From Salvia splendens (Eukaryota; Streptophyta; Magnoliopsida; Lamiales; Lamiaceae): a stretch of 64,000 bases of DNA. Shown piece by piece: positions 49,193 to 59,779 of this stretch. The stretch's first letter is position 1, and the number at the start of each line of letters is the position of its first letter. The notes below the pieces were generated by a model, which was not told the DNA's origin, made no database searches, and was given only the letters and a program-made list of their open reading frames with translations. Both the position numbers and the translations under genes were made by a program. The stretch covers positions 30,393,883-30,457,882 of the forward strand of contig NC_056039.1 in NCBI RefSeq assembly GCF_004379255.2, in the 5' to 3' direction.

Positions 49193-49417
49193 TGAAATCT
49201 ATTTTACCAGATGAATGTCCCATTTCCAAATATTTTGATTTTCATTCATTCTTCTTCAGTTTCTATTTGTTTGCCTTGGCACAGTTTTTGAAAGGTAGTA
49301 ACCATATTTCACGTCTGATCTTCCTTCTATTAATATTTGTGAAATTTTTGGAGAGTTACAGTTGTACTAGTCCTACTATAATCAATCAATAAGTAGAATA
49401 GAGAAGCCAACTCCAAA

Positions 49418-49757
49418 GAGAAAATCGCGTATATAGGCCACTTGGCCTTTAAAATAACGCAAATGTACCCATTTTGTTATCAATTCCATTTATGGGAAAA
49501 ACGCCGATGAAGTTGGCGTGTTTATAAGTAAAAACGCCATTGAGATTGGCGTGTCTATACTGTAAAACGCCAACATAGTTGGCGTTTTACAATGGCACCG
49601 TATCTTGCTCGTATTTTTAACCAAAATACTTAAATTTGAACACGCCAATATTGATGGCGTCTTTACTAAATAAAACGCCAAGTTCATTGGCGTGTTTAAC
49701 GTTAAAAACGCCAACCTGATCGGCGTCTTTACTAAAAGACGCCAACACCATTGGCGT
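49418..49757 (+). repeat. MULE left TIR with seven ACGCC-N9-GGCGT units
   Basis: After a unique outer segment to about 49500, seven imperfect palindromes follow, each ACGCC plus nine bases plus GGCGT. They start at 49501, about 49536, 49565, 49642, 49675, 49708 and 49739. The spacer bases differ between units, while the arms are invariant. Confidence 0.85.
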
Positions 49758-50482
49758 CTTTGTTCAGAAGCATATAATAGCAGCAGACAGTCGCGAAAAA
49801 TTAACCTCACAGACCAAATCCTTCGCAAATTTTCTCTAGCAGCGGCCAAATCCTTCGCAAATTCGTCCGTGTCTTTGTGATTTCGCCCTCCATTCATCAA
49901 TCGGTGCTAGTTTTCCCCAAATTCGTCCAATTTATTCGGTTAGTATGCTTATCTTTTACATTATTAGAGTAATTGTTGGATACTTAGCTAGGGTTTGTAA
50001 TGTGTTGCGATTTGAGTTGAAATATTGTGCATATGGATTATTTGTATGACGGTAGTGTTGATTATTATGTTGGATTGTTTGGGTTAAGTGAATTTGTGTA
50101 TAAATTTGATTATAAACCAAAATCGTAGGGTTTGATAGCTTAAAAATTGGGCAAATTGATTTGGTTTATGTGGGTTTTGGTTAATGTCTTTTTTTAGTTT
50201 GAAATGTTAATTTTGTGTACATTGTTAGGTTGAAATTGAAATTGTTAGGTTGGTTAAACTAAAATTGGGTAAGTTGAATTGGTGGAAAATTGATGTATAT
50301 TGTTTATTTGAACTGTTACTTTTTTGTAGGTGAATTGTGTTATGATGTTGAAGTTGTGTATTGTGAAATGTTTGATATAGGTGTTCCATTTTGTGATATT
50401 GTATTAAATTGTTTGTAATTATTGAATTTGTTTAGGTTTGTTTGTTGTTTAATTTGGAATATGAATGTTGTGTAGGTGATTT

Positions 50483-51361
50483 ATGGCATCTTCTTCAACT
50501 TCTCGTCGTCGGCTCTTATGTGGTCCTGAGGACCCCTCCGTATTATATCTGCAGAGACAACACGTCTCTAATAACATATGGGCAGGAGTGCCATCGGAAG
50601 ACGTACGGTGTAGAAGATACGAAGGAATCATATGGGATGTTCCCATAAATCCTCGTGTTTTGGCGGTTATAGATGAGATGGGGTTCGGCGGGATGTTGAG
50701 GTGTGGTCAACCGAAAGACATTGACCACCATCTTATCACCGCTTTGATTGAACGTTGGAGGCCAGAGACTCACACGTTTCACTTTCCAGTCGGTGAAGCG
50801 ACTGTGAGCTTAGAGGACGTGGAGGTCTTATGGGGCCTCAAAACTGACGGTGAGCCTCTGACGGGTTACATCCCCAGTAAGGATGTCAACTATTGGAAGG
50901 ATGTTTGTTTGGATTTTCTTGGCTTTATTCCAGATGCAGTTGATCTAAAAGAATTGAACTGGAAGCAGACAAGCTTATCAAATCAACTGCGGATTGAGTT
51001 GAGTGATGACCACGAGCAATACATGTACAATCAACGTGCTCGTGTGTATTGTCTGCTGTTACTGGGTGGTCTACTGATCCCGAACGCTACCGGTAATAAA
51101 ATTCCCTTCTTCTACCTTCAGTTTTTCATGGATATAGAACAATGTGCTAGCTATAGCTGGGGAGGTGCGACTCTTGCCTGCTTGTACCACAATCTATGTG
51201 AAGCTGCACTTGGTAAGAGGACCGATGTCAGGGGAGCTCTTACATTGTTACAGCTGTGGGCTTGGGAAAGAATCCCAATTATTAGACCGCAGATGCTGAA
51301 CCCCGCGCCCGTAGACTACTTACCAAAACTATCATATGGACCTGGTAAGGTGCGAAAATAG
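50483..51361 (+). CDS. Plant mobile domain (PMD) protein carried by a MULE
   Basis: 292 codons from ATG 50483. The sequence has GFGGMLRCGQPKDIDHHLIT, ERWRPETHTFHFPVGEATVS and LEDVEVLWGLKTDGEPLTG. This is the plant mobile domain of the MAIN/MAIL1 family, also present in many Mutator-like elements. GGATLACLYHNLCEA and LLQLWAWERIP near residues 230-265 continue the domain. The usual PMD is longer; the frame ends at TAG 51359-51361, just where it runs into the opposing transposase ORF. An internal deletion therefore probably removed the C-terminus. Upstream 49.9-50.48 kb may hold a leader intron. Role is unknown. Host MAIN proteins act in silencing and meristem maintenance; this copy is probably transposon-encoded. 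Confidence 0.8.
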   Translation: MASSSTSRRRLLCGPEDPSVLYLQRQHVSNNIWAGVPSEDVRCRRYEGIIWDVPINPRVLAVIDEMGFGGMLRCGQPKDIDHHLITALIERWRPETHTFHFPVGEATVSLEDVEVLWGLKTDGEPLTGYIPSKDVNYWKDVCLDFLGFIPDAVDLKELNWKQTSLSNQLRIELSDDHEQYMYNQRARVYCLLLLGGLLIPNATGNKIPFFYLQFFMDIEQCASYSWGGATLACLYHNLCEAALGKRTDVRGALTLLQLWAWERIPIIRPQMLNPAPVDYLPKLSYGPGKVRK

Positions 51362-52134
51362 TTCATACCAGGCTGTGGGAACTGTGGAACTACTCTTTCT
51401 CGTACTGCTCTTCCTCCAATTGATGTTTCGCCAACCACTGTTTCTCCAACCGGAATGGATGTTCTTGGAGCAACAAATTGGTCCTCATCCGACGAAGCAC
51501 CATCTGAATCTGTACTATCCGGATCGACATCTTCAGAATCATAAGGTGATTGTGGATCAAGAAAGTCGGCTTTATCAAGACCAATTATGTCCTCAACCAC
51601 AGCTGGGTTGTCACTGTCCCCTAAATGCACGCCTCCAATATCAAAATCTTGTGTTGTATCGAAGCATGGTTCTTGGCCTCTCGTAGACGTACCAACATCA
51701 AAATCTTGTGTTGCAGCGAAATATGGTTCTCGGCCTCTCGTAGACGTACCAACATCATTACTCATGAGATGATGACTATGTTGTTGAGTAATTGACGAAT
51801 ACTCAACATACAATTCAATTTGACCTCCTGTAGTCATACTCTCACTAAACATTAGTGGCATGTATACTTCTTCTAGTAAAATACCTATATACGTGATTGA
51901 AGATCCATAGAATATATGACGTTTCCATACTATTTGAAGTTTGTTTTCAAATATGTTTATCCCCATTCTTTCACAAATTGTTTCCACAAGCTTTTCGTAG
52001 GAAATACTTTCATCCAACATAATCAATCCTTTTGCAAAAGGAGGATCATATGAAATAACTGTTCCGGGAATTATATTTCCACCCCAATATAAATGGACAC
52101 ACCACGTCATACTATCTGCATTAATGTCAAACAC
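51316..52134 (-). pseudogene. MuDR-type transposase, N-terminal fragment
   Basis: 272 codons on the minus strand from ATG 52134. The start reads VHLYWGGNIIPGTVISYDPP and FAKGLIMLDESISYEKLVET. This is the N-terminal segment typical of plant MuDR transposases, which precedes the MULE DDE domain. A repeated VGTSTRGREP/VGTSTRGQEP unit and a strongly acidic stretch (about residues 180-225) follow. The frame ends within the 3' end of the PMD ORF. Neither the DDE core nor the zinc finger is present. The deletion that removed them also truncated the facing PMD gene. Confidence 0.65.
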
Positions 52135-52388
52135 AAATATTGGTCAAAAATATTTCTTTACAGTACACTACAATATATACTATCATAACAACCTATCAAA
52201 TATGGGTAAAAAATTAGATATACTACAACATATAATACCATAACAATTGGTCAAAATATTTCTATTAATTACAATACAATTTATAATACTATAACAATCC
52301 ATCAAATAATTATATAAATTACACTACAATATATACTATCATAATAATCCATCAAATATTGATATTGGTAGACTAATGTTTGGAAGAA

Positions 52389-52483
52389 TGAGTTAAAAAT
52401 TAGTTATACTAACCGATTGCGAGTACTAATATTGGGAGTTAAAAATTAGTTATACTAACCGATTGCGAGTACTAATATTGGGA
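52389..52483 (+). repeat. 47-bp tandem duplication inside the MULE
   Basis: A unit containing GAGTTAAAAATTAGTTATAC and TAACCGATTGCGAGTACTAA occurs twice, at about 52389 and 52436. Non-coding and near-identical. Confidence 0.7.
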
Positions 52484-53035
52484 AGAAATGAGCGAAAATA
52501 GAAATCTACACGCTTCAATCCACCACCGGGTTAACCCGACCAAGGCAAGCGTTTTCGCGTTTTTCAGCTTTGGGAAGGTTTTTCGCGTTTTGGGGAGGGA
52601 GGAAATGTGATTAGGGTCTGCGATTTTGGGGGAGATCTGAGATATATGGTTCAACCGAAAAACGCCGATCATGTTGGCGTTTTTAACGTTAAACACGCCA
52701 ATGACCTTGGCGTTTTATTTAGTAAAGACGCCATCAAGATTGGCGTGTTCAAATTTAAGTATTTTGGTTAAAAATACGAGCAAGATACGGTGGCATTGTA
52801 AAACGCCAACTATGTTGGCGTTTTTGCGTATAGACACGCCAATCTCACTGGCGTTTTTACTTATAAACACGCCAACTTCATCAGCGTTTTTCCCATAAAT
52901 GGAATTGATAACAAAATGGGTACATTTGCGTTATTTTAAAGGCAAAATCGCCTATAAACGCGTTTTTCTCCAACTCCAAATGCACCTTTTTGTTGTCCGT
53001 TTCAAAGATCAGCAAGTTTCAACCATGCTTGCTCC

Positions 53036-55324
53036 TAGAGATGCCCACCGGTTCCGGTTCCGGCGGTTAACCGGCGAACCGGAACCGGCGGGTTCCGGTT
53101 CCGAACCGGAACCGTGGCAATTTTTCCGAACCGGAACCGTCGCAATTCGGGTCGCGGTCCGGTTCAGGTTCATGATTTTTCGAACCGGAACCGTCACCGA
53201 ACCGGCGGTTCGGGACGGTTCGGAACCGCCGGTTAACCGGCGGAACCGCCGGTTCGGGCGCGTAAATCAAGGCGTCAGGGATGGGGCTGACGGCGGCAGC
53301 TTTTCAGCGGCAAAACCGGCCGGTTCCGGCGGTTTTTGGACCGGAAACCGGCGGTTAACCGTGAAAACCGGCGGTTCCGGCGGTTTTCCGCCAAAACCGC
53401 CGGTTTTTCCGGCGGTTTAGGCGGTTCCGGTTCGGAACCGGCGGTTTCGCGGTTCGGTTGTATTTTTTTTTTAATTTGAAATTTGGATTTATACAACAAA
53501 TTGGAACAAGACAATGTATAATTCAAATAGAAATACGGCGAATAAGGAAGAAATGATATCTATTTTATTGAGTTTGAGTTGTAAGTTGTAACGGACAACG
53601 ATACATTACAATTTACAATATGTATACAAGTATACAACATACAATAATGTAATATAAATTTGAAATTTGGACTTATACAATAAATTGGAACAAGATAATG
53701 GATAATTTAAATTGAAATAAGACGAATATGATGAAAATGATATCAATTTTATTGAATTTGAGTTGTAACGGACAACGATACATTACAATTTACAATACAT
53801 ATACAAGTATACAACATACAATTATGTAATATAAATTTGAAATTTGGACTTATACAATAAATTGGAACAAGAGTACAAGACAATGGATAATTTAAATTGA
53901 AATAAGACGAAGAAGGTGAAAATGATATCAATTTTATTGAATTTGAGTTGTAACGGACAACGATACATTACAATTTACAATACATATACAAGTATACAAC
54001 ATACAATAATGTAATATAAATTTGAAATTAAATTCTTCCATTTCCCCCCATTTTTTAATCTATAAATACCCCCCTCTATTCTCATTTACATTCACCACAC
54101 TCTTATGTTAATAAGAGTTTCTCTCTTCAATCTCCCAATTCTCTCTCTTTGTCTCCAATTTCTCATTTGTGCTATTGTGCTTCCATTTAATTACTCAAGT
54201 GCTACTCTTATTACGCATTGTTATACACTTATACTTGTTCCCGTAGTTCTTCCATTTTTCCCTCCATTTCATGTTTTTTTATTTGTAAATTATATTACAT
54301 TGTTGTATGTTGTATACTTGTATATGTATTGTAAATTGTAATGTATCGTTGTCCGTTACAACACAAATTCAATAAAATTGATATCATTTTCATCTTATTC
54401 GTCTTATTTCAATTTAAATTATCCATTGTTTTGTTCCAATTTATTGTATAAGTCCAAATTTCAAATTTATATTACATTATTGTATGTTGTATACTTGCAT
54501 ATGTATTGTAAATTGTAATGTATCGTTGTCCGTTACAACTCAAATTCAATAAAATTGATATCATTTTCACCTTCTTCGTCTTATTTCAATTTAAATTATC
54601 CATTGTCTTGTACTCTTGTTCCAATTTATTGTATAAGTCCAAATTTCAAATTTATATTACATTATTGTATGTTGTATACTTGTATATGTATTGTAAATTG
54701 TAATGTATCGTTGTCCGTTACAACTCAAATTCAATAAAATTGATATCATTTTCACCTTATGTTGTATACTTGTATATGTATTGTAAATTGTAATGTATCG
54801 TTGTCCGTTACAACTCAAATTTAATAAAATTGATATCATTTTCATCATATTCGTCTTATTTCAATTTAAATTATCCATTATCTTGTTCTAATTTATTGTA
54901 TAAGTCCAAATTTCAAATTTATATTACATTATTGTATGTTGTATACTTGTATACATATTGTAAATTGTAATGTATCGTTGTCCGTTACAACTCAAACTCA
55001 ATAAAATAGATATCATTTCTTCCTTATTCGTCTTATTTCTATTTGAAGTATACATTGTCTTGTTCCAATTTGTTGTATAAATCCAAATTTCAAATTAAAA
55101 AAAAAAAATACAACCGGAACCGCGAAACCGCCGGTTCCGAACCGGAACCGCCTAAACCGCCGGAAAAACCGGCGGTTCCGAACCGGAACCGGAACCGCCG
55201 GTTTTCGAACCGGAACCGGAACCGTGAAATAGCCTCACGGTTCGGTTCCGGTTCCGCCTTCGACCGAACCGGAACCGGCGGTTCCGAACCGGAACCGCCG
55301 GTTCGTGAACCGTGGGCAACACTA
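53036..55324. mobile_element. Non-autonomous hAT element with palindromic interior
   Basis: 2289 bp between perfect 8-bp duplications CTTGCTCC (53028-53035 and 55325-55332). Ends are TAGAGATGCCCAC and GTGGGCAACACTA, complementary at 11 of 13 positions. Subterminal zones (53047-53460 and 55115-55315) are packed with CCGGTTCC/GGAACCGG repeats. Inside, a roughly 190-bp unit (AACGGACAACGATACATTAC...) is repeated about three times on one strand at 53480-54030. It recurs several times as its complement at 54290-55100. The centre (about 54040-54260) is unique, with a TATAAATACCC box and a CT-rich leader-like stretch. This could be a transposase promoter left after loss of the coding region. Confidence 0.85.
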
Positions 55325-55457
55325 CTTGCTCCTGTATCCCTACCGTAGTGCCTACAAATAAAATGAAATCATCACATCAGTCAAGTATCACAGACTTCAC
55401 TATTGAAATCGTACTATTACTTAGGAATGACCTAATTTTACTATGATGGAGAAATAG

Positions 55458-55823
55458 TGATACGCGTTATATCTTTGGGAATATCCTCCATATCTCTATT
55501 ATTTAGTTAATTAGTTAATTAGTGATTTTCTATATCTTTTCTATATAATTAGGATATTTATTTCTTGATCATTAAGTTAGGTTATTCCTATTATAAATAG
55601 AAGTCTTTGTTATCTTTTGAATCATTCATTCAAGAAATATCAATTCAGTTTATCCTTTATCGTTACTTTATCTTTTATTGTACTTTATTTTCCGCAAGTT
55701 CATCTCGTCAAACCCTAATTGACCGAGAACCCTAGGCTGCTCGACGGGAGGATCCCGCGAACGAACCTAACCCTTCTCCGGTGACTTCGCGCTGCCGGAA
55801 CCGATACGAGGGTACTCGTATCA
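55458..55823 (+). mobile_element. Solo LTR with 5-bp target duplication
   Basis: 366 bp beginning TGATACGCG and ending ACTCGTATCA, flanked by AATAG on both sides (55453-55457 and 55824-55828). A TATA-like CTATTATAAATAG lies at about 55590. Near the 3' end is the phrase GCTCGACGGGAGGATCCCGC, shared with the element at 59372-59558. No internal region remains, so it is a solo LTR formed by LTR-LTR recombination. Confidence 0.85.
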
Positions 55824-55828
55824 AATAG

Positions 55829-56335
55829 GACTGTTGAAATCACATATTTACATATGTAAGAATGTTGTGCTATTTTAATCAACTAACCACGATATATGCA
55901 CCATACTCTAGTCTCCTCCATCTAACCATCAAATTAAACACATCGTCCCACTGCTGATCAAGAAGCACGATTTTCTCACTTTGAATTGCTTTTAGTTTCT
56001 TCTGGAATTAGTATGAATGAACATCATGTTTTACATATTATATTGCTCATATTTCTAATACAAAGTTATAAGTTTAGAGTTTAAACTTTGTATTTCTAAA
56101 TTTACCCTATTATAAATTCAAACATGTGCTTTGATAGATTTTTAATTAAGATGAATGCCATTTTCAATACAGCATATGACGGACACTTGTTATTTACGCG
56201 TGAGTCATCATCTTGTATTTGAGCATTGAATGAATTTTTAGAACAATTATTAGACAGTTAGGATTTAGGAATGTGTAAGCAATGACACGATAATTCACAT
56301 CACATTTATAACATAAGTGGTTGGTGCCTACTTCC
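55829..56335. other. Intergenic AT-rich DNA
   Basis: Nothing recognisable. No ORF, repeat or regulatory motif that I could support. Confidence 0.4.
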
Positions 56336-58300
56336 AAGGCCATCCGCAATGCTGTCTCTTATCCGTCTCTTAATCATCTCATCTCTTAACTATTCGTGAG
56401 TCTCACTGTATTTTTCACTTCATCTCTTAACTAAGAAACAGAACCTGCAACCCTCCATCACTTAACTTACTATTCATTCAATTTCATTTTTTATTTTTAT
56501 TTCCAACAAATTCAATTATAAAACACATTTCATTAAATAAAATAAAATTACAACTTAATATTCTTTAAAAAAAAACACAATTAAAAATCCTAAAAAAATG
56601 AAAAATACATAATTTAATTTCTTCCGCCAAATTTTGCCCAAATGTGCTCCATTAGATCATCTTGGAGTTGGGCGTGGGCGGTAGAATCATGTGTCCTTGC
56701 CCGAATAGACAACCGATCTTGCAAAGACGGATGCACTCCACTGCGAGGCGGACTACTTGCGGTAGAGCTTCCGGGGGTTTCAGGGTCGAACCAATTTCCC
56801 GCCTCAGGTCCTTCGTCGGCGACAATCATGTTGTGCAAGATTATGCACGTATACATGATGTCGACCATACTCTCCATGAACCACGTACGACTTTGATAAT
56901 GTTGAAGCGCGCTTGGAGAACCTCGAACGCCCTCTCCACATCCTTGCGAGCAGCCTCCTGCTTCTGCGCAAAAAGAGCCTGTTTTTCGTTTACCGGCTTG
57001 TTGAACGTCTTCACGAAGGTTGGCCACTTCGGATAGATGTTGTCGGCAAGATAGTACCTCATTTTATACCGTCGGTTGTTAGCGATGAAGTTGATGGCCG
57101 TCGCTTTACCATCCAAAACTTCGGCGAAGAGGTTGGATTGGTTGAGCAAGTTAACGTCGTTGTTCGATCCGGGGACCCCGAAGTACGCATGTCAAATCCA
57201 TAGCCGGTAGTCGGCAACGGCCTCTAGTATAACGGTGGGGTGGGTGCCTTTGTGGCAGCTCGTGTATGACCCCCTCCACGCCACATGACAATTCTTCCAT
57301 TGTCAATGCATGCAATCGACGCTGCCAAGCATCTCGGGGAATCCGTGCACTTCTTCGTGAAGGTGGAGCAGAAACTGAAAATCTACCGTGCTTGGCTTCC
57401 GGAGAAATTCGCCGGTGAAGGCTGCACGGACGCCTTTGCAGAATTGCATCAAGCACATTCTCCCAGTGCTTTCTCCAATGTGGAGGTATTCGTCGGACAA
57501 ATCCGCCGTTTGTCCAGTCACAAGCTGACGGATTGCTGCAGTACATTTCTGCAGCGTCGTGTGGCTGGGACGGCCAACGGCGTCGAACCCTTCTTGGAAT
57601 AACTATTCCCGGGCTGCCAATGTATTTGCCATGTGGAGAAATAGCGGTCGCCGCATGCGGATACGGCGACGGAAGTAGGTATCTCCCCATACCGGGTTAT
57701 CACAGAAGTAGTCGCGTACTAACCTTGCGGCGGCTTCCTCCTGGTTACGATAGATGTAAGTCCGGGATCGTCTTTGGGGCGGCGCGGCTTCCTCCGCCGC
57801 CCTACGTCGATCTTCTTTAAGTGATTCTTCCATTATTCGACGCATTTGCTCAAATGGATCCATGAATGTATTAACTTTGGTAGAAGAATAAAATTGGAGA
57901 GGAAATGGAGGTCATTTGAGAAGAATAGATGTGTGTTTATGTGTAATGAGGATGAAATAGGAGTATTTATAGAGTAAAAAAATAAAAAAATAAAAAAGAA
58001 AAATGACCGTTGAACGGTCATATGACCGTTTTTAATTTTTTTCTTAAATTCGAATTTTTTTAAAAAAATGATTTATTGCGTCAGCGTGACGAAGCCCACT
58101 CGCGGGTCGGCGAGTGGGCGTCACGCATGGCGCCAGAGCACGCCACGTCGCGCAAGCGCGTGGAAAGACAGCTCGCGCGCCATCTCGGAGGGACGGGGCG
58201 TCTCGGCGGGTTGGGGACGAGACGGGACGCTGCAACGCGTCCCGCGCCCGTCTCATCTCGGAGGGACGAGATGAGGGACACCCACCGTTGCGGGGCCCTT
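56336..58300. mobile_element. PIF/Harbinger-like DNA transposon, decayed
   Basis: The left end reads AAGGCCATCCGCAATGCTGT and the right end is ACCGTTGCGGGGCCCTT. Their complements align as GGCC(AT)CCGCAA(T/C)G, the end type of plant Harbinger/Tourist elements. The right 220 bp is GC-rich and full of GGGACG/CGTCCC repeats, giving spurious ORFs. The transposase is on the minus strand. The Myb-like second ORF of autonomous elements was not found. A 3-bp TTA/TAA target duplication is not clearly preserved. Confidence 0.7.
56614..57863 (-). pseudogene. PIF/Harbinger transposase (plant transposon protein) pseudogene
   Basis: Minus-strand frame from ATG 57863 (MDPFEQMRRIMEESLKEDRR) to TAA about 56614. 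The nuclease core is recognisable: first Asp in GSVDCMH, followed after a stop by QWKNCHVAWRG; GVPGSNNDVNLLNQS; second Asp in YYLADNIYPKW; Glu in ERAFEVLQARF; then IMYTCIILHNMI. Three in-frame stops (TAG about 57602, TGA about 57303 and about 57192) interrupt it. Both TGAs replace the Trp expected from the family (MHW.WKN and LWIWHA). A frameshift at about 56890-56900 moves the C-terminus to another frame. Nonfunctional. Confidence 0.82.
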
Positions 58301-59371
58301 AAATGTAATTCTTAAAATAAAGACAATTTTTTGTTGTAAAAGAGTTAACTTTGAAGAGTGTGGTAAGTCCAAATTGTAGACTACGAGGTCAAGACATTAT
58401 ACAAAAACAATAATCCTAGTCCTTCCCAACTAGCTAAAAAAACACAGAAATAAAGTAAAATAAAAATACATACCCTCACTATGAATAATTTTTTATTTTG
58501 AAAAGTTCCAAAAATATTTGAGTCATTTTTATACTGTCTTTATCCTTTAAAATTAAAAACTATTTTCATGTTGGTCTGTCTCTTAAAATTAGAAACTTTC
58601 GTTTTAGAATTTTTTTGCGATATGGTGAAACTCATTTTCCACTAACAATACTTCAATAATTTTTTTATTTCTACTTCTCTCTTAATTTACCAATTATTAT
58701 GCATTAAAACTCATATAATTCCAAAAGTTTCTATTTTAAAAAATGAAGATAGGAGTATATGATAATGAATAACACATTTTTTCATTATTTTCATTTTCAC
58801 TCATTTCTTATGTTACTTTATTCTCTCTCTACTATATTTTTTTACTGTAATATTTTTTTTCTTAATCCCCATGCTTAAAAGAAACGCTTTAACTATTACT
58901 AAACAATAGGAGTATTGTTTGGTCATTCGCAAGAAACTTTTTCATTCTTATAATCTCCCTTAACCAACCACAGTAACATTTTATTTATTTAAGAGGTAAG
59001 AAGAAGATGAAATGCATCATAGTTAATCAAAACATATATCCTCCAACTAATAATAAGAATGTAACGAGTCACCACAACCGCAAAATCAAATGAAGAACAA
59101 TTATTGATCATATTCTAAAAAAAATCGTTCTGCTCATTTGATTTGCAAATTTTCATAACAACAGTTAAAGTTTGAACAAGTAATTACACAAAGGCCAGCT
59201 AGGATGCAGATCACATTGGAAAATTCACCTTTACCGAACTCCATTTGAAAGTGACAGTAGATGAGTTTAGGCAGTAGCACCAATATTTGGAGTCGGTTTC
59301 AAGCTTGTTTCGGAGTCTCCCACATCCAACCTCGTATGCATCAACAAACCCTTTATTCAACACTCTTCTTT
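58301..59371. other. Intergenic AT-rich DNA with diverged Stowaway-like fragments
   Basis: No gene supported. Around 58550-58760, complementary phrases (AAAACTATTTTCAT... and CCAAAAGTTTCTATTTTAAAAAATGAAGATAGGAGTA) look like a diverged Stowaway MITE, but boundaries are not clear. Confidence 0.35.
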
Positions 59372-59558
59372 TGATACGATTATATCTTCCAAAATATCTC
59401 ACATATCTCTATTATTATTATCGTTCCGTCTTTTATTTTTCTACAACTTACTTTTCCATCTTTGTTCATTGGTTGCTCGACGGGAGGATCCCGCGAACGG
59501 ACCTTCAATATCCGGCGAATTCTCGCCAATTATCATTGATACGGGTTTCTCCGTATCA
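59372..59558 (+). mobile_element. Short solo LTR related to 55458-55823
   Basis: 187 bp starting TGATACGATTATATCTTCC and ending CCGTATCA, flanked by TCTTT on both sides (59367-59371 and 59559-59563). It shares the start, the TTGCTCGACGGGAGGATCCC phrase and the end with the longer solo LTR, but lacks about 180 bp of the middle. The length fits a TRIM-like or internally deleted LTR. Confidence 0.82.
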
Positions 59559-59779
59559 TCTTTTCTTTCAGCAACTAAATTGAGGCATCAGAAAATTATT
59601 TTAAATTGTGACAGAGCTGTACACATCGAAATAGACAACAGAAAATAATGCTCTGGGAAGGAAAACCTCAAATCACAAAATTAAAGGAAAAATAAAAATA
59701 TCGGATCCTAGCTTTGCATATAAAGCCCACAAATTATGGCAAGCTTACCTATCTGTCAACACAATTCCAGTAGTTCACC

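Larger units (their letters stand above)
49418..52970. mobile_element. MULE (Mutator-like) DNA transposon, internally deleted
   Basis: 3553 bp flanked by a perfect 10-bp duplication CAACTCCAAA (49408-49417 and 52971-52980). Ends pair as GAGAAAATCGCGTATATAGG and the complement of CCTATAAACGCGTTTTTCTC. The long terminal inverted repeats (about 310-340 bp) are built largely of ACGCC-N9-GGCGT palindromes. Inside are a plant mobile domain ORF (+) and the N-terminal part of a MuDR-type transposase (-), facing each other and overlapping by 46 bp. The catalytic DDE and SWIM regions are absent, so it cannot move on its own. Confidence 0.88.

Noticed and set aside
49501..49757. Regularly spaced palindromic repeats resembling a CRISPR array
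   Set aside because: The repeats lie inside the TIR of a plant MULE and recur inverted at the other end. Arms are only 5 bp and no cas genes exist; this is eukaryotic DNA.
52899..53420. 173-codon ORF and several others rich in Gly/Pro/Asn/Arg at 53.0-53.5 and 55.0-55.3 kb
   Set aside because: They are readings of CCGGTTCC tandem repeats at the ends of the hAT element, not proteins.
57151..57690. 179-codon minus-strand ORF
   Set aside because: Shadow frame of the Harbinger transposase. The frame with the DDE motifs is a different one, interrupted by stops.
58044..58315. Overlapping Arg/Ala-rich ORFs on both strands
   Set aside because: GC-rich subterminal repeats (GGGACG/CGTCCC) of the Harbinger element; no family resemblance.
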